This document shows, piece by piece, positions 49,443-58,211 of a DNA stretch of 64,000 bases. Under the pieces are notes generated by a model. The model did not search any database. It was given only the letters and a program-made list of their open reading frames with translations, and was not told the DNA's origin. The translations under genes and the position numbers were made by a program. Positions within the stretch are counted from its first letter, which is position 1. Every line of letters begins with the position of its first letter. Source of the DNA: Streptomyces collinus (GTDB taxonomy: Bacteria; Actinomycetota; Actinomycetes; Streptomycetales; Streptomycetaceae). Location: the NCBI RefSeq assembly GCF_031348265.1, contig NZ_CP133771.1, forward strand, positions 992,001 through 1,056,000, read 5' to 3'.

Positions 49443-50350
49443 CCGCGACCGCGACGACGCCCGGGCCGCGCAGAGCCCGGATCATCGGCAAGAAGGCCGT
49501 ACTGCCCTGGCTGTTCCTCGCCCCGGGGCTGCTGCTGGCCCTCGTCTTCAAGTTCCTGCCCATGGGCAAGGGCGTCTGGCTCAGCTTCTTCGACGTGCGG
49601 CCCTTCCTCGGTGACAAGTGGGTCGGCCTCGACAACTACACGCGGGTCCTCACCGACCACCGTTTCCAGGACGCCATCGGCCACACCCTGCTCCTCGGCG
49701 TCGGGATGTCCCTCGGCGGGATCGTCGTCGGCTCCGCGCTGGCGCTGCTGCTGGAGGGCCAGGCCCGCTCGCTGAAGATCATCCGTACCGCCGTGTTCCT
49801 GCCCGTCGTCACCGCCACAGCGGTGGTCGGCGAGATGTGGCGGCTGATGTACTACCCGACCTCCGACGGCCTGCTCAACAGCGGTCTGGGGCTCCTGGGA
49901 CTGGGGCCCGTGCCCTACCTGGACAACCCCGACACCGCGCTGTGGGCGACGATGGCCATGGGCATCTGGATGCTCGCCCCGTACAACATGGTGATCATCC
50001 TCGCCGGGCTGGCGGGCGTGGACCGGTCGCTGTACGAGGCCGCCGCGATGGACGGCGTCTCGCTCCGGCAGCGACTGCGGCACATCACCCTGCCGGCGAT
50101 CCGGCCCGCCCTCGGCATCGTCCTCACCCTCGCCGCCATCCGCGGACTGCGCGTCTTCACCGAGGTGTACGTCCTCACCGGCGGCGGTCCGGCCGGCTCC
50201 ACCGACGTGTGGATGACCCGCGCCTACACCCTCGGCTTCACCCGTAACGACATCGGCGGCGCCTCGGCCGCCTCCGTGGTTCTGCTCTGCGTGACGCTGC
50301 TGCTCACCGTCACGGTCAACTACCTCCGCAAGAGGGGAGACGTGAGATGA
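49439..50350 (+). CDS. Sugar ABC transporter permease (MalF-like)
   Basis: The 303-residue membrane protein has six helices, starting VLPWLFLAPGLLLALVFKFLP. The EAA loop that meets the ATPase reads YEAAAMDGVSLRQRLRHITLP (about residues 200-220). It overlaps both neighbours by ATGA. The operon has no ATPase gene; in Streptomyces such transporters usually share the MsiK ATPase, inferred here. Confidence 0.9.
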   Translation: MTATATTPGPRRARIIGKKAVLPWLFLAPGLLLALVFKFLPMGKGVWLSFFDVRPFLGDKWVGLDNYTRVLTDHRFQDAIGHTLLLGVGMSLGGIVVGSALALLLEGQARSLKIIRTAVFLPVVTATAVVGEMWRLMYYPTSDGLLNSGLGLLGLGPVPYLDNPDTALWATMAMGIWMLAPYNMVIILAGLAGVDRSLYEAAAMDGVSLRQRLRHITLPAIRPALGIVLTLAAIRGLRVFTEVYVLTGGGPAGSTDVWMTRAYTLGFTRNDIGGASAASVVLLCVTLLLTVTVNYLRKRGDVR

Positions 50351-51291
50351 GCGCCCCCGCCATCGACCCCGTCCGGACTCCGGTGAGCGCCACTCCCGCG
50401 CGGAAGTCCGCCGGGAAGGGGCGCACCACCCCCGCCCGTTTCGACACCGCCCTCGGCTGGAGCGACCGGCCGGGCCCCGCCTGGGCGCTGCGCGTCCTGC
50501 TCTGCCTGCTCGCCCTCGGCGTCTTCGCGGCCCCCTTCCTGACGATCTTCTCCGGTTCCTTCAGCGAGAAGGCCAGCGGTTCGACCCTGTCGTTCCTCCC
50601 TCACCACCCGACCCTGCTGAACTTCCAGGTGGCGGGCGAGCGGGGCATCTGGGACTACTTCGGCAACTCCCTGGTGATAGCGGGCGGCGGGCTGCTGCTC
50701 CAGCTCGCCGTGTGCACGCTGGCCGCGTACGCGCTGGCCCGGCACAGGTTCCGCGGGCAGGCGCTGGTCCTGACCCTGTTCATGCTGACGATGATGCTCC
50801 CGGAGGAGGTCATCGCCATCCCGCTGTCCCTGGTCCTCGGGCATGTGCCGGTGGTCGGCGTCGACCTGAAGGGCACCGTCTGGGGTGTGATCCTGCCGCT
50901 CGGTGCCTGGGGCTTCTCCGTGATGCTGCTGACGGAGTTCATGAAGGACATCCCCACCGAGATCGAGGAGGCCGCCCGCATCGACGGCGTCGGCGAGCTG
51001 CGGATGCTGTGGCAGGTCGTCCTGCCGCTGTGCAAGCCCGCGCTCGGTGTCGCCGGGGTGCTCGGTTTCATCATGATCTGGGACCAGTACCTGCTGCCCC
51101 TGATCGCCGCCAAGGACCCCACCGACTACACGGTCACCGTCGCCCTGTCCATCCTGCGCACCGACCCCGAGGTCGGCTCCGGGGTGGTGCTGGCCGGTGC
51201 GGTCATCGCCCTGGTGCCCAGCCTGATCGTCTATCTGCTCCTCCAGCGCTCGCTGGTCACCGGCATCGCCGCCGGGGCCACCAAGGGCTGA
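50347..51291 (+). CDS. Sugar ABC transporter permease (MalG-like)
   Basis: The 314-residue protein has a Pro/Ala-rich cytosolic lead of about 40 residues and then six membrane helices. The EAA loop is EEAARIDGVGELRMLWQVVLP (about residues 203-222), and IMIWDQYLLPLI is the usual helix after it. Its ATG overlaps the stop of the first permease. Confidence 0.9.
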   Translation: MSAPAIDPVRTPVSATPARKSAGKGRTTPARFDTALGWSDRPGPAWALRVLLCLLALGVFAAPFLTIFSGSFSEKASGSTLSFLPHHPTLLNFQVAGERGIWDYFGNSLVIAGGGLLLQLAVCTLAAYALARHRFRGQALVLTLFMLTMMLPEEVIAIPLSLVLGHVPVVGVDLKGTVWGVILPLGAWGFSVMLLTEFMKDIPTEIEEAARIDGVGELRMLWQVVLPLCKPALGVAGVLGFIMIWDQYLLPLIAAKDPTDYTVTVALSILRTDPEVGSGVVLAGAVIALVPSLIVYLLLQRSLVTGIAAGATKG

Positions 51292-51315
51292 CAAACCCCC
51301 ACGTATGAGGGAGAC

Positions 51316-52224
51316 ATGAAGTTCCACGGAGTGCTGTTCTTCCCGGTCACGCCGTTCGCGGCGGACGGTTCACTGGACGAGGAGCGGATGGCCCGGCACA
51401 TCGAGTCGGGTGTCGCCGCGGGCGCGGGAGGTGTGTTCGTCGCCTGCGGCACCGGCGAGTTCCACGCGTTGTCGGCCGAGGAGATCGAGCGGGCCACCCG
51501 GGTCGCCGTCGAGACCACGGCCGGTCGGGTGCCGGTCCTCGCGGCGGCCGGCGGCCCCACCCCGGTCGCCCGCGACCAGGCCGCCCGCGTCGAACGCGCG
51601 GGCGCCGACGGCATCCTGCTGCTGCCGCCCTACCTCGTCAGCGCCCCGCAGCAGGGCCTCGTGCGCTACGTCGAGGAGGTCATCGCGGCCACGGACCTGC
51701 CCGTCGTCTTCTACCAGCGCGGCACCGCCCGGCTCACCGCCGAGACCGCCGCCGAGATCGCCGCCCTGCCCGGGGTCGTCGGACTCAAGGACGGCATCGG
51801 GGACATCGAGCGGATGCACCGCATCGTCCGCGCGGTGCGTGCCGTACCGGGCACGGAGGACTTCCAGTTCTTCAACGGGCTGCCCACCGCCGAGATGACC
51901 GCGCCCGCCTACCAGGGCGTCGGTGTGGAGCTGTACTCCTCGGCGGTGTTCGCCTTCGCCCCGGAGATCGCCCTGGCCTTCCACCGGGCGCTCGCCGAGG
52001 GCGACGACGCCCTGGTCTCCCGGCTCCTCGACGAGTTCTACGGCCCGCTGGTCGCTCTGCGCGACGAGGTCCCCGGGTACGCCGTGTCGCTCGTCAAGGC
52101 CGGGGTGACCCTGCGCGGCCTGGACGTCGGCGGCGTACGGGCGCCGCTGCTCGATCCGACGCCGGAGCATGTCGCCCGGCTCTCGAAACTCCTCGACCAC
52201 GGACTGGAGGTGGTCGGCGCATGA
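51316..52224 (+). CDS. kdgD: 5-dehydro-4-deoxyglucarate dehydratase
   Basis: The 302-residue DHDPS-family enzyme converts 5-dehydro-4-deoxyglucarate to 2,5-dioxopentanoate, water and CO2. KdgD landmarks are GVLFFPVTPFAADGSLDEE, FVACGTGEFHALS, VVFYQRGTARLT (with the Tyr) and VVGLKDGIGDIERMHR with the Schiff-base Lys. GAGGGAG precedes the ATG. It is 24 bp after the permease and overlaps the next gene by ATGA. The product should be oxidised to 2-oxoglutarate by a dehydrogenase not in this window. Confidence 0.88.
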   Translation: MKFHGVLFFPVTPFAADGSLDEERMARHIESGVAAGAGGVFVACGTGEFHALSAEEIERATRVAVETTAGRVPVLAAAGGPTPVARDQAARVERAGADGILLLPPYLVSAPQQGLVRYVEEVIAATDLPVVFYQRGTARLTAETAAEIAALPGVVGLKDGIGDIERMHRIVRAVRAVPGTEDFQFFNGLPTAEMTAPAYQGVGVELYSSAVFAFAPEIALAFHRALAEGDDALVSRLLDEFYGPLVALRDEVPGYAVSLVKAGVTLRGLDVGGVRAPLLDPTPEHVARLSKLLDHGLEVVGA

Positions 52225-53471
52225 GCTCCACGCGTATTCGTGAGCTGATCGTCACCCCGATCGCGTTCGGCGACCCGCCGCTGCTCAACTCCAACGGCGT
52301 GCACGAGCCGCTCGCCTTGCGGGTGATCCTCCAACTGGTGCTGGAGGACGGCACGGTGGGGCTCGGCGAGTCCACGGGCGGCGCGGTCCGCCTGGAGCGG
52401 CTGCACGCCGCCGCGAAGGCCGTCGTCGGCATGGACGTCTTCGACACCACCGCCGTCACCGCCGCCATCGACGCGGCGCTGCTCCCGACCGTGCCCAGCT
52501 CCCACGAGCGCGGCTGGACCACCTCGGCGGTCGAGGTGGCCTGCCTGGACGCGCAGGGCAAGCTGCTCGGCCGCCCGGTCAGCGACCTGCTGGGCGGCAG
52601 GGTCAGGGACGCGGTGCCGTTCGCCGCGTACCTCTTCTACAAGTGGGCCGAGCATCCCGCGCTCGACGGCCGTGCGGCCATCGGCGACGACTGGGGCGAG
52701 GCCCTCGACCCGGCCGGGATCGTCGAGCAGGCCCGGCTGATGCACGAGCGGTACGGCTTCCGGTCGTTCAAGCTCAAGGGCGGTGTCTTCCCGCCCGACG
52801 AGGAGATCGCCGCGATGCGGGCGCTGGCGGAGGCCTTCCCCGGGCAGCCGCTGCGGCTGGACCCGAACGTGGCCTGGACGGTGGAGACGTCGACGTACGT
52901 CGCCCGTGAACTCGACGGTGTCCTGGAGTACTTGGAGGACCCCACCAGGAGCATCGAGGGCATGGCGGAGGTCGCGAAGGGCTCCCCCGTGCCGCTCGCG
53001 ACCAACATGTGCGTGGTCGCCTGGGAGCATCTGAAGCCGGCTGTCGAGCAGAACGCCGTCCAGGTGCTGCTCACCGACCACCACTACTGGGGCGGGCTGC
53101 GCCGCACCCGTGAACTGGCCGCCGTGTGCGAGGCGTTCGGACTCGCCCTGTCGATGCACTCCAACTCGCACCTGGGCATCAGCCTCGCCGCGATGACCCA
53201 TGTCGCCGCGGCCATCCCCAACCTCGACCACTCCTGCGACACGCACTACCCCTGGAACTCGGCGGACGACGTGATCGTCCCCGGCGTGCTGGAGCTGCGC
53301 GACGGCGAGGTCAGGGTGCCCACCGGCCCGGGGCTGGGTGTCGAGCTCGACCACGACCGACTGGAGCGCCTGCACCGGCGGTACGTCGACTCCGGGATGC
53401 GCGGCCGGGACGACACCGGCTACATGCGGCGGTTCCAGCCGGAGTACGAGCTGAAGCTCCCCCGCTGGTGA
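52221..53471 (+). CDS. gudD: Glucarate dehydratase (enolase superfamily)
   Basis: The 416-residue enzyme dehydrates D-glucarate (or L-idarate) to 5-dehydro-4-deoxyglucarate, the KdgD substrate. LLNSNGVHEPLALRVILQLV with GLGESTGG opens it. SFKLKGGVFPPDEE holds the KxK base, LRLDPNVAWT the first metal Asp, VLEYLEDPT the Glu, LLTDHHYWGGLR the third ligand, and LSMHSNSHLGIS the His of the Glucarate-dehydratase subgroup. The ATG overlaps the kdgD stop. A terminator hairpin begins at its stop. Confidence 0.92.
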   Translation: MSSTRIRELIVTPIAFGDPPLLNSNGVHEPLALRVILQLVLEDGTVGLGESTGGAVRLERLHAAAKAVVGMDVFDTTAVTAAIDAALLPTVPSSHERGWTTSAVEVACLDAQGKLLGRPVSDLLGGRVRDAVPFAAYLFYKWAEHPALDGRAAIGDDWGEALDPAGIVEQARLMHERYGFRSFKLKGGVFPPDEEIAAMRALAEAFPGQPLRLDPNVAWTVETSTYVARELDGVLEYLEDPTRSIEGMAEVAKGSPVPLATNMCVVAWEHLKPAVEQNAVQVLLTDHHYWGGLRRTRELAAVCEAFGLALSMHSNSHLGISLAAMTHVAAAIPNLDHSCDTHYPWNSADDVIVPGVLELRDGEVRVPTGPGLGVELDHDRLERLHRRYVDSGMRGRDDTGYMRRFQPEYELKLPRW

Positions 53472-53513
53472 CAGCCGTGAGCCCCGCCTCGGTGGGCGGG
53501 GCGCACGGCTGTC
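53470..53513 (+). terminator. Terminator hairpin at the gudD stop
   Basis: GACAGCCGTG (53470-53479) pairs with CACGGCTGTC (53504-53513), and inner GCCCCGCC pairs with GGCGGGGC. It is convergent-facing, 6 bp from the amidase stop, so may end both. Confidence 0.85.
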
Positions 53514-53518
53514 ACCCC

Positions 53519-54409
53519 CTACGACTTGGGCACCTTCAGCCGGTCCCAGGTGACCTTGCCGGGGATGCCGTCGGCGTCCTTGCCGGAGAAGCCCTGCTTC
53601 TGCTGCCACAGCGCGTAGGACCGGCGGTCGGCCTCGCTCCAGTCGGGGCTGGGCCCCTCCTCGTAGCGGCTGCACCCCTCGGCGACCAGGCGGCGGCCCA
53701 TCGCCGTGATGATCGGGGAGCGCTGCCCGACGTGGAAGAACCCGGCGCCCGGGAACGGCTCGTGGGACGGCTTGGGCGACGGCTTCGGGCCGGGGGCCGG
53801 CTTGGTGCCGCCCCCGGCACCCTTGAGCCGGTCGCGTATGCGCCCCCGCATCCCGTCCATGGTGAAACCGCGCGGGTCGACCTTGCCCGGCTGCCACTCC
53901 TTGTGTCCGATGACGGAGCGTTCGGACCAGCCGTGGTGGCGGCAGATCGCGGCGGACACCCGCTCGATGGCCTCCTTCTGCGCCTCGGGCCACGGGTCCT
54001 TGCCGTTGCCGAGGTTGATGCACTCGAAGCCGTAGAAGTGCCGGTTGCCGTCGGTGTCGGCCTCGTTGTCCGTCGGCGGCTTCGACTCGTTGATCACTGC
54101 ACGCAGCACGTCGCCGTCGCCGAGACCGGCGTGGTTGGCCCGGCCGTTGCCGACCAGGTGGACATGGCCCTTCTTGTCGATGACGCCGTGGCACAGCGGG
54201 CCGGGGAGGTTGGCGTGGCCGTCGTAGCAGAGGTCCACGGAGGAGGCCGTGCCGGAGGTGACGGTGTGGTGGATCATCACTCCGTTCACCGGGCCCCAGG
54301 GGCCCTTGCTGTTGCGGTTGTGGGTGCGCCAGCCGCGGACCTCGTGGACGGTCAAGCCCTCGGCCCTCAGGATCTCCACCAGCTTGGACGCGCTCAGGGG
54401 CCTGGCCAT
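53519..54409 (-). CDS. N-acetylmuramoyl-L-alanine amidase with phage-type peptidoglycan-binding tail
   Basis: The 296-residue protein has an amidase-2 domain: VNGVMIHHTVTSG with the first zinc His, NHAGLGDGDVL, and VIGHKEWQPGKVDPRGFTMD with the second His and the third ligand. A Gly/Pro/Lys linker leads to a C-terminal module (SPIITAMGRRLVAEGCS, SYALWQQKQGFSGKDADGI) seen in Streptomyces and phage lysins. There is no signal peptide. It overlaps the DUF6519 stop, so belongs to the baseplate operon and probably breaks the wall during particle assembly or delivery. Confidence 0.88.
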   Translation of the reverse strand: MARPLSASKLVEILRAEGLTVHEVRGWRTHNRNSKGPWGPVNGVMIHHTVTSGTASSVDLCYDGHANLPGPLCHGVIDKKGHVHLVGNGRANHAGLGDGDVLRAVINESKPPTDNEADTDGNRHFYGFECINLGNGKDPWPEAQKEAIERVSAAICRHHGWSERSVIGHKEWQPGKVDPRGFTMDGMRGRIRDRLKGAGGGTKPAPGPKPSPKPSHEPFPGAGFFHVGQRSPIITAMGRRLVAEGCSRYEEGPSPDWSEADRRSYALWQQKQGFSGKDADGIPGKVTWDRLKVPKS

Positions 54410-55956
54410 CAGTTGTCTCCCTCCGCGGCGGCTTCCGCCTCGGCTGTGGTCTGCGACCGTCCCCGGGAGGGGTCGGCCTCGGCGGCCTGCTCCTCGCGGC
54501 GGGCCTGTTCCTCGGCGGCGAGCGTCGCCTCGTCGGCGGCCGGCACGCTGCTCGCCAGCGGGCCGAAGGCCAGGCGCAGGTCGACGGCGCTGCCCTCGCC
54601 CTTGACCAGGGCCAGCGGGGCGAAGTGCCGGGCGATGCCGGCGGGTGCCTGGAGCAGCGGACGGCGGGCCTGGTCGGTCGGCCATTCGACGCTGCCGGTG
54701 GCCGTGCGGGCCGGCACGATCCAGTGGTCGCCGGTGCGGTAGGCGCCGCCCTTGGCGAAGTACACCTCGACGCCGTCCTCCAGGTGCAGCCACTCCCCCT
54801 CGGTGACAGGGATCGCGCCGCCCTTCAGCGCCGTGCTGCGGCCCTTGCGCTTCGGGCCGCCGGTGTGGTCCCAGCGGCGCAGGTACGGGTTCAGGTGCGC
54901 GAGGCGTCCGACGCCGGGAGCGGGTTCGGCGGACAGGCGGACCCGGCGGCCGGGCAGGTCGAGTTCCTCGACGCGCAGCAGGGGCAGGGGCTCCAGCCGG
55001 GAGGCGTAGGCGGTGTCCACGAACTCCACGTGGTCTCCGACGTCCAGGTCCAGCTTGTCGTCATGGCCGAGGGACGCCAACTGCACCCAGGTTCCGTCGA
55101 GTTCGTCGACGGGGAAGACCACGGAGCCGTTCTCCCGGGACCATGTGAAGGTGGCGTCCTTCGCCTCGCCGCCCTCGTGGACCTCCACCCGGTACAGCTG
55201 GTTCTCCGGGCCCCGGTAGCGGGCGTCCGGCTTGACCAGGCACGGGTCCTCGTCCGCGTGGTCGGGCCGCTCGCTGCGGGCGGCGAGCCGGGCGGAGGGA
55301 GCCGACCGGCGCTGCGCCCAGCGGGTGAAGGCGGCCCGGACGACCTCCTTGGACGGGTCGGTCTCCTCGATCTCCAGCGCGGCGAGGGACAGCGGCAGCA
55401 CCTGCCAGACGACCTTCACACGGGCGGCGGTGTCGGGCATGGCGGCGCCGAGGGCGACCTCGCGCAGCGCCGGGTCCTCCGCCGCGCTCACCGACCGCTC
55501 CCACACGTTCAGGTAGGCGACGAACGGCGTCTGGGCGGGCGAGGGCAGCCGGTCGCCGGGCTTCTCCGGGTCGCGGAAGCCGTCGGGCTGGTCCCAGTAG
55601 GTCCAGGTCGCGGGCGGCTCCGGCGCGGCGTCCTCGCTCTCCTCGTCGGTGACGGGCACCCCGGCCTCCGGGCGGTCGGCGTCGCACAGGATGCCGTCGA
55701 CGTAGTAGCGGCCGCCGTGGATGAGCAGGGTGTCGATCTCGTGCTTGCCGCCCACGTACTCGATACGGAAGCCGACGGCGTCGCGCGGGCCGCCGTGCGG
55801 GCCGATCAGGTCGGCGGCGAGGGTGCGGGCCTGGTGGAGCTGGATCGCGGTCTGCTCGTTGAGGTCGGCGTCGAGCTGGACGCGGCCCTGCTGGGCGACG
55901 ACCGCGGAGTAGTGCCGCTCCGGGCGGAAGGTGGAGCGGGAGAGATCTGCGTGCAT
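54409..55956 (-). CDS. DUF6519 domain-containing baseplate-associated protein
   Basis: The 515-residue protein starts MHADLSRSTFRPERHYSAVV, followed by GRVQLDADLNEQTAIQLHQ, the DUF6519 opening that I recall from phage-tail-like clusters. It then has beta-rich sequence (TLLIHGGRYYVDGILCDA, GTWVQLASLGHDDKLDLDVGD, LPLLRVEELDLPGRRVRLS) like a decorated fibre or plate component. The C-terminus is Ala/Glu-rich. No ribosome site is strong; AGGGGG lies 10 bases upstream. It is 108 bp after the gpI-like gene, within the same operon. Confidence 0.8.
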   Translation of the reverse strand: MHADLSRSTFRPERHYSAVVAQQGRVQLDADLNEQTAIQLHQARTLAADLIGPHGGPRDAVGFRIEYVGGKHEIDTLLIHGGRYYVDGILCDADRPEAGVPVTDEESEDAAPEPPATWTYWDQPDGFRDPEKPGDRLPSPAQTPFVAYLNVWERSVSAAEDPALREVALGAAMPDTAARVKVVWQVLPLSLAALEIEETDPSKEVVRAAFTRWAQRRSAPSARLAARSERPDHADEDPCLVKPDARYRGPENQLYRVEVHEGGEAKDATFTWSRENGSVVFPVDELDGTWVQLASLGHDDKLDLDVGDHVEFVDTAYASRLEPLPLLRVEELDLPGRRVRLSAEPAPGVGRLAHLNPYLRRWDHTGGPKRKGRSTALKGGAIPVTEGEWLHLEDGVEVYFAKGGAYRTGDHWIVPARTATGSVEWPTDQARRPLLQAPAGIARHFAPLALVKGEGSAVDLRLAFGPLASSVPAADEATLAAEEQARREEQAAEADPSRGRSQTTAEAEAAAEGDN

Positions 55957-56063
55957 GAAGGGTGTCCCCCTGGTTCAGAAGTGCGGGTTCACGAGGTCGG
56001 TGGCGGGTGCGCGCCGCGCGCCGTCGGCCGGTGCGTTCAGCACGTCGTCGGCCGGTGTGCGCC

Positions 56064-58211
56064 TCACGTCGCGAAGAAGATCCCGGCGTCGGTGCCGGCC
56101 GGGGTGTACTCGGCGAGACGGGCCCTGAGGCCGTCCTCGCGCTGCGGCCGGTACAGGTCGTGGAAGGAGCCGAGTTCGGCGCCGTCGTCGGCGCCGCGCC
56201 GGATCTCCTCGGGGCAGCGGTCCGCGAGCAGGCCGTACCAGGGCGTGCCGTAGCGCTGGGAGGCGAACAGCGGCTCGGTGTCCGGGCAGCGGTGGCGGCG
56301 CGGGGTGCGCGAGCCGGAGGGGACGTAGGAGTACCGCAGGCAGCCGACGCCGCGCCGGGCGACATGGAGCCGGCCCGTGAGAACGCTGTTCTCCGCGATC
56401 CGCACCGCGTGGGTGTGGATCTCGCCGATGACCGTCGTGCGGTGCAGATGGAGCACGGCGTGGGCGTGCCGGCAGTCCGGGGCGGACAGTGCCTCGCGGT
56501 CGTCGGCGGTGGCGTCGAGGACGCTGTCCCGGATGTGGATGTCGAGGGGGTCCTCGCTCACCTCGTCGCCGATGACCTCGATGGTGCCGAGGATGCTGTG
56601 CTCGATCTGAAGGCAGCCGGTGGTGCGGTCCAGGACGATGCTCGGTTCCTCGGGCGAGTGCGGTGCGCACTCGGGCTCCAGCGACCAGCCGGGCACGAGC
56701 GTGCTGTGCCGTACGACGACGGCGCCCATCGCGCCGGTCACGTTGATGCCGCGGCCGGCGACCAGCAGCCCGTCGAGGACCACCCGGGGCCGCTCGTGCG
56801 GGGCGCAGTCGTCCGACACCGCGCGGATGTTGAGGGCGTCGGGGCGGTTGCTGTACCAGTCGAGCAGGCGGATCACGGGGCGGGTGCCCTCAGCGGCCCG
56901 CAGTTCGAGCCGGTCGCCCGGGTCGAGGTCGAAGTCCAGCTGCTCCTGGTAGGCGCCGCTGTGGGTGATCTCGATGATGCCGGCCGACCCGGTCCGGCCG
57001 GCCCGGCGGTCGTGCTGCCAGGCCCGGTAGGCGTCCATGATCTGCCGGTAGGGCTGCGCGGGCCCGACCCGGTAGAACTCCGCGTCGGGGCGGGGCTCAC
57101 GGTCGCGCTCGTACTCGCCGCCGCCCAGGTCGGCCGCGAACGCGTGGTGGTAGTCCGCCCACACGCCCTGCCGGGGCGCCGACCGTGAGCCGAAGGCGAT
57201 CCGGCCCAGCTCCGGGTCGACGGCCACCTGCCCGCGCCTGGGCCGGTAGCGCCAGTCCGACAGGTCGGCGACCACGATGTCCGAGGGCGGTACGGGGTTG
57301 TCCTCGCCGTCGCGCCGGATGACGAAGCTCTTGCCGGGGCCGTAGTAGTCGAGCAGCCGGTCGTGCAGGAGGCGGCGGGTGATGAACGCCGGGACGTTGT
57401 CGGCGGTGGCGATGTGCGTCGGTGAGGGCTCCGGGAAGGGCTTGGTGACCAGCGGGGTGTCGTTGCCGAGGATCGAGAAGGTGTAGAGGTTGCGGGCCCG
57501 GTCGATGCAGTAGGCCGGGGTCCGGGTCAGGGCGTACGCCTTCAGCCGCCACACGAACAGGGCGACGCCGGCCGGGGTCCAGCCGCCCTGCCGGTGCCGT
57601 GAGTCGGCGCGGCGGACATCCGCCGTACGGGCCGCGTTGGCGAAGGGGCCTCCCCCGAGGGCGAGTTCGGCGCCGTCGCGCAGGTCGGTCAGCCGGCCGC
57701 GCTCGCCCCGGTGGGTGCCGGTGCCGTACAGCTTCACCGGCTGGGTGTGGGCGACCTGCCGGGACAGTTCGACGGCCCGGGCGGGCCAGGCGGCGACCTG
57801 CCCGGAGAGTTCCTCCAGGAGGTGCAGGGTGCCCTTGCGGCGGCGGCTCGCGACCGTGGCGGCCACGTCCCGGCGCGGGGCGACGGCCTCGGCGAGGGCG
57901 GCCCGGCCGCCGTCGTGCAGGCCGGTGGTCAGGACGCGTTCGTAGCCGGGCAGGGTGCGGTAGCCGACCAGGTCGCCGAGGTACGGCAGCACCCAGGGGG
58001 CCGCCGTCTCCACGAACAGGTCCTCGTAGCCCTGCTGGACGCCGTCGCGGACGCGGTCGATCTGCTCGGCGATCACGGCGAGCAGCGCGCGCAGCGGCTC
58101 GCCCTCCTCGGCGTCGCGCAGCCGGTGCCGGCGGGGCAGCAGGTCGGCGAGCCCGTCCGGCTCCCTGGACGCCACCGGGACCGGCGTCTCCAACTGGGTT
58201 TCCGGGGACAT
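56064..58211 (-). CDS. Phage tail-like (gpI-type) protein with C-terminal beta-helix
   Basis: The 715-residue protein begins with a P2 gpI / Afp12-like tail region: LADLLPRRHRLRDAEEGEPL, LLAVIAEQIDRVRDGVQQGYEDLFVETAAPWVLPYLGDL and LVGYRTLPG. It continues with VWRLKAYALTRTPAYCIDR. From about residue 450 it is a parallel beta-helix: VVLDGLLVAGRGINVTGAMGAVVVRHS, IVLDRTTGCLQIEHSILG and HIRDSVLDAT. This may reach the target. GGAGG precedes ATG 58211, which overlaps the stop of the baseplate gene (TGATG). Confidence 0.82.
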   Translation of the reverse strand: MSPETQLETPVPVASREPDGLADLLPRRHRLRDAEEGEPLRALLAVIAEQIDRVRDGVQQGYEDLFVETAAPWVLPYLGDLVGYRTLPGYERVLTTGLHDGGRAALAEAVAPRRDVAATVASRRRKGTLHLLEELSGQVAAWPARAVELSRQVAHTQPVKLYGTGTHRGERGRLTDLRDGAELALGGGPFANAARTADVRRADSRHRQGGWTPAGVALFVWRLKAYALTRTPAYCIDRARNLYTFSILGNDTPLVTKPFPEPSPTHIATADNVPAFITRRLLHDRLLDYYGPGKSFVIRRDGEDNPVPPSDIVVADLSDWRYRPRRGQVAVDPELGRIAFGSRSAPRQGVWADYHHAFAADLGGGEYERDREPRPDAEFYRVGPAQPYRQIMDAYRAWQHDRRAGRTGSAGIIEITHSGAYQEQLDFDLDPGDRLELRAAEGTRPVIRLLDWYSNRPDALNIRAVSDDCAPHERPRVVLDGLLVAGRGINVTGAMGAVVVRHSTLVPGWSLEPECAPHSPEEPSIVLDRTTGCLQIEHSILGTIEVIGDEVSEDPLDIHIRDSVLDATADDREALSAPDCRHAHAVLHLHRTTVIGEIHTHAVRIAENSVLTGRLHVARRGVGCLRYSYVPSGSRTPRRHRCPDTEPLFASQRYGTPWYGLLADRCPEEIRRGADDGAELGSFHDLYRPQREDGLRARLAEYTPAGTDAGIFFAT

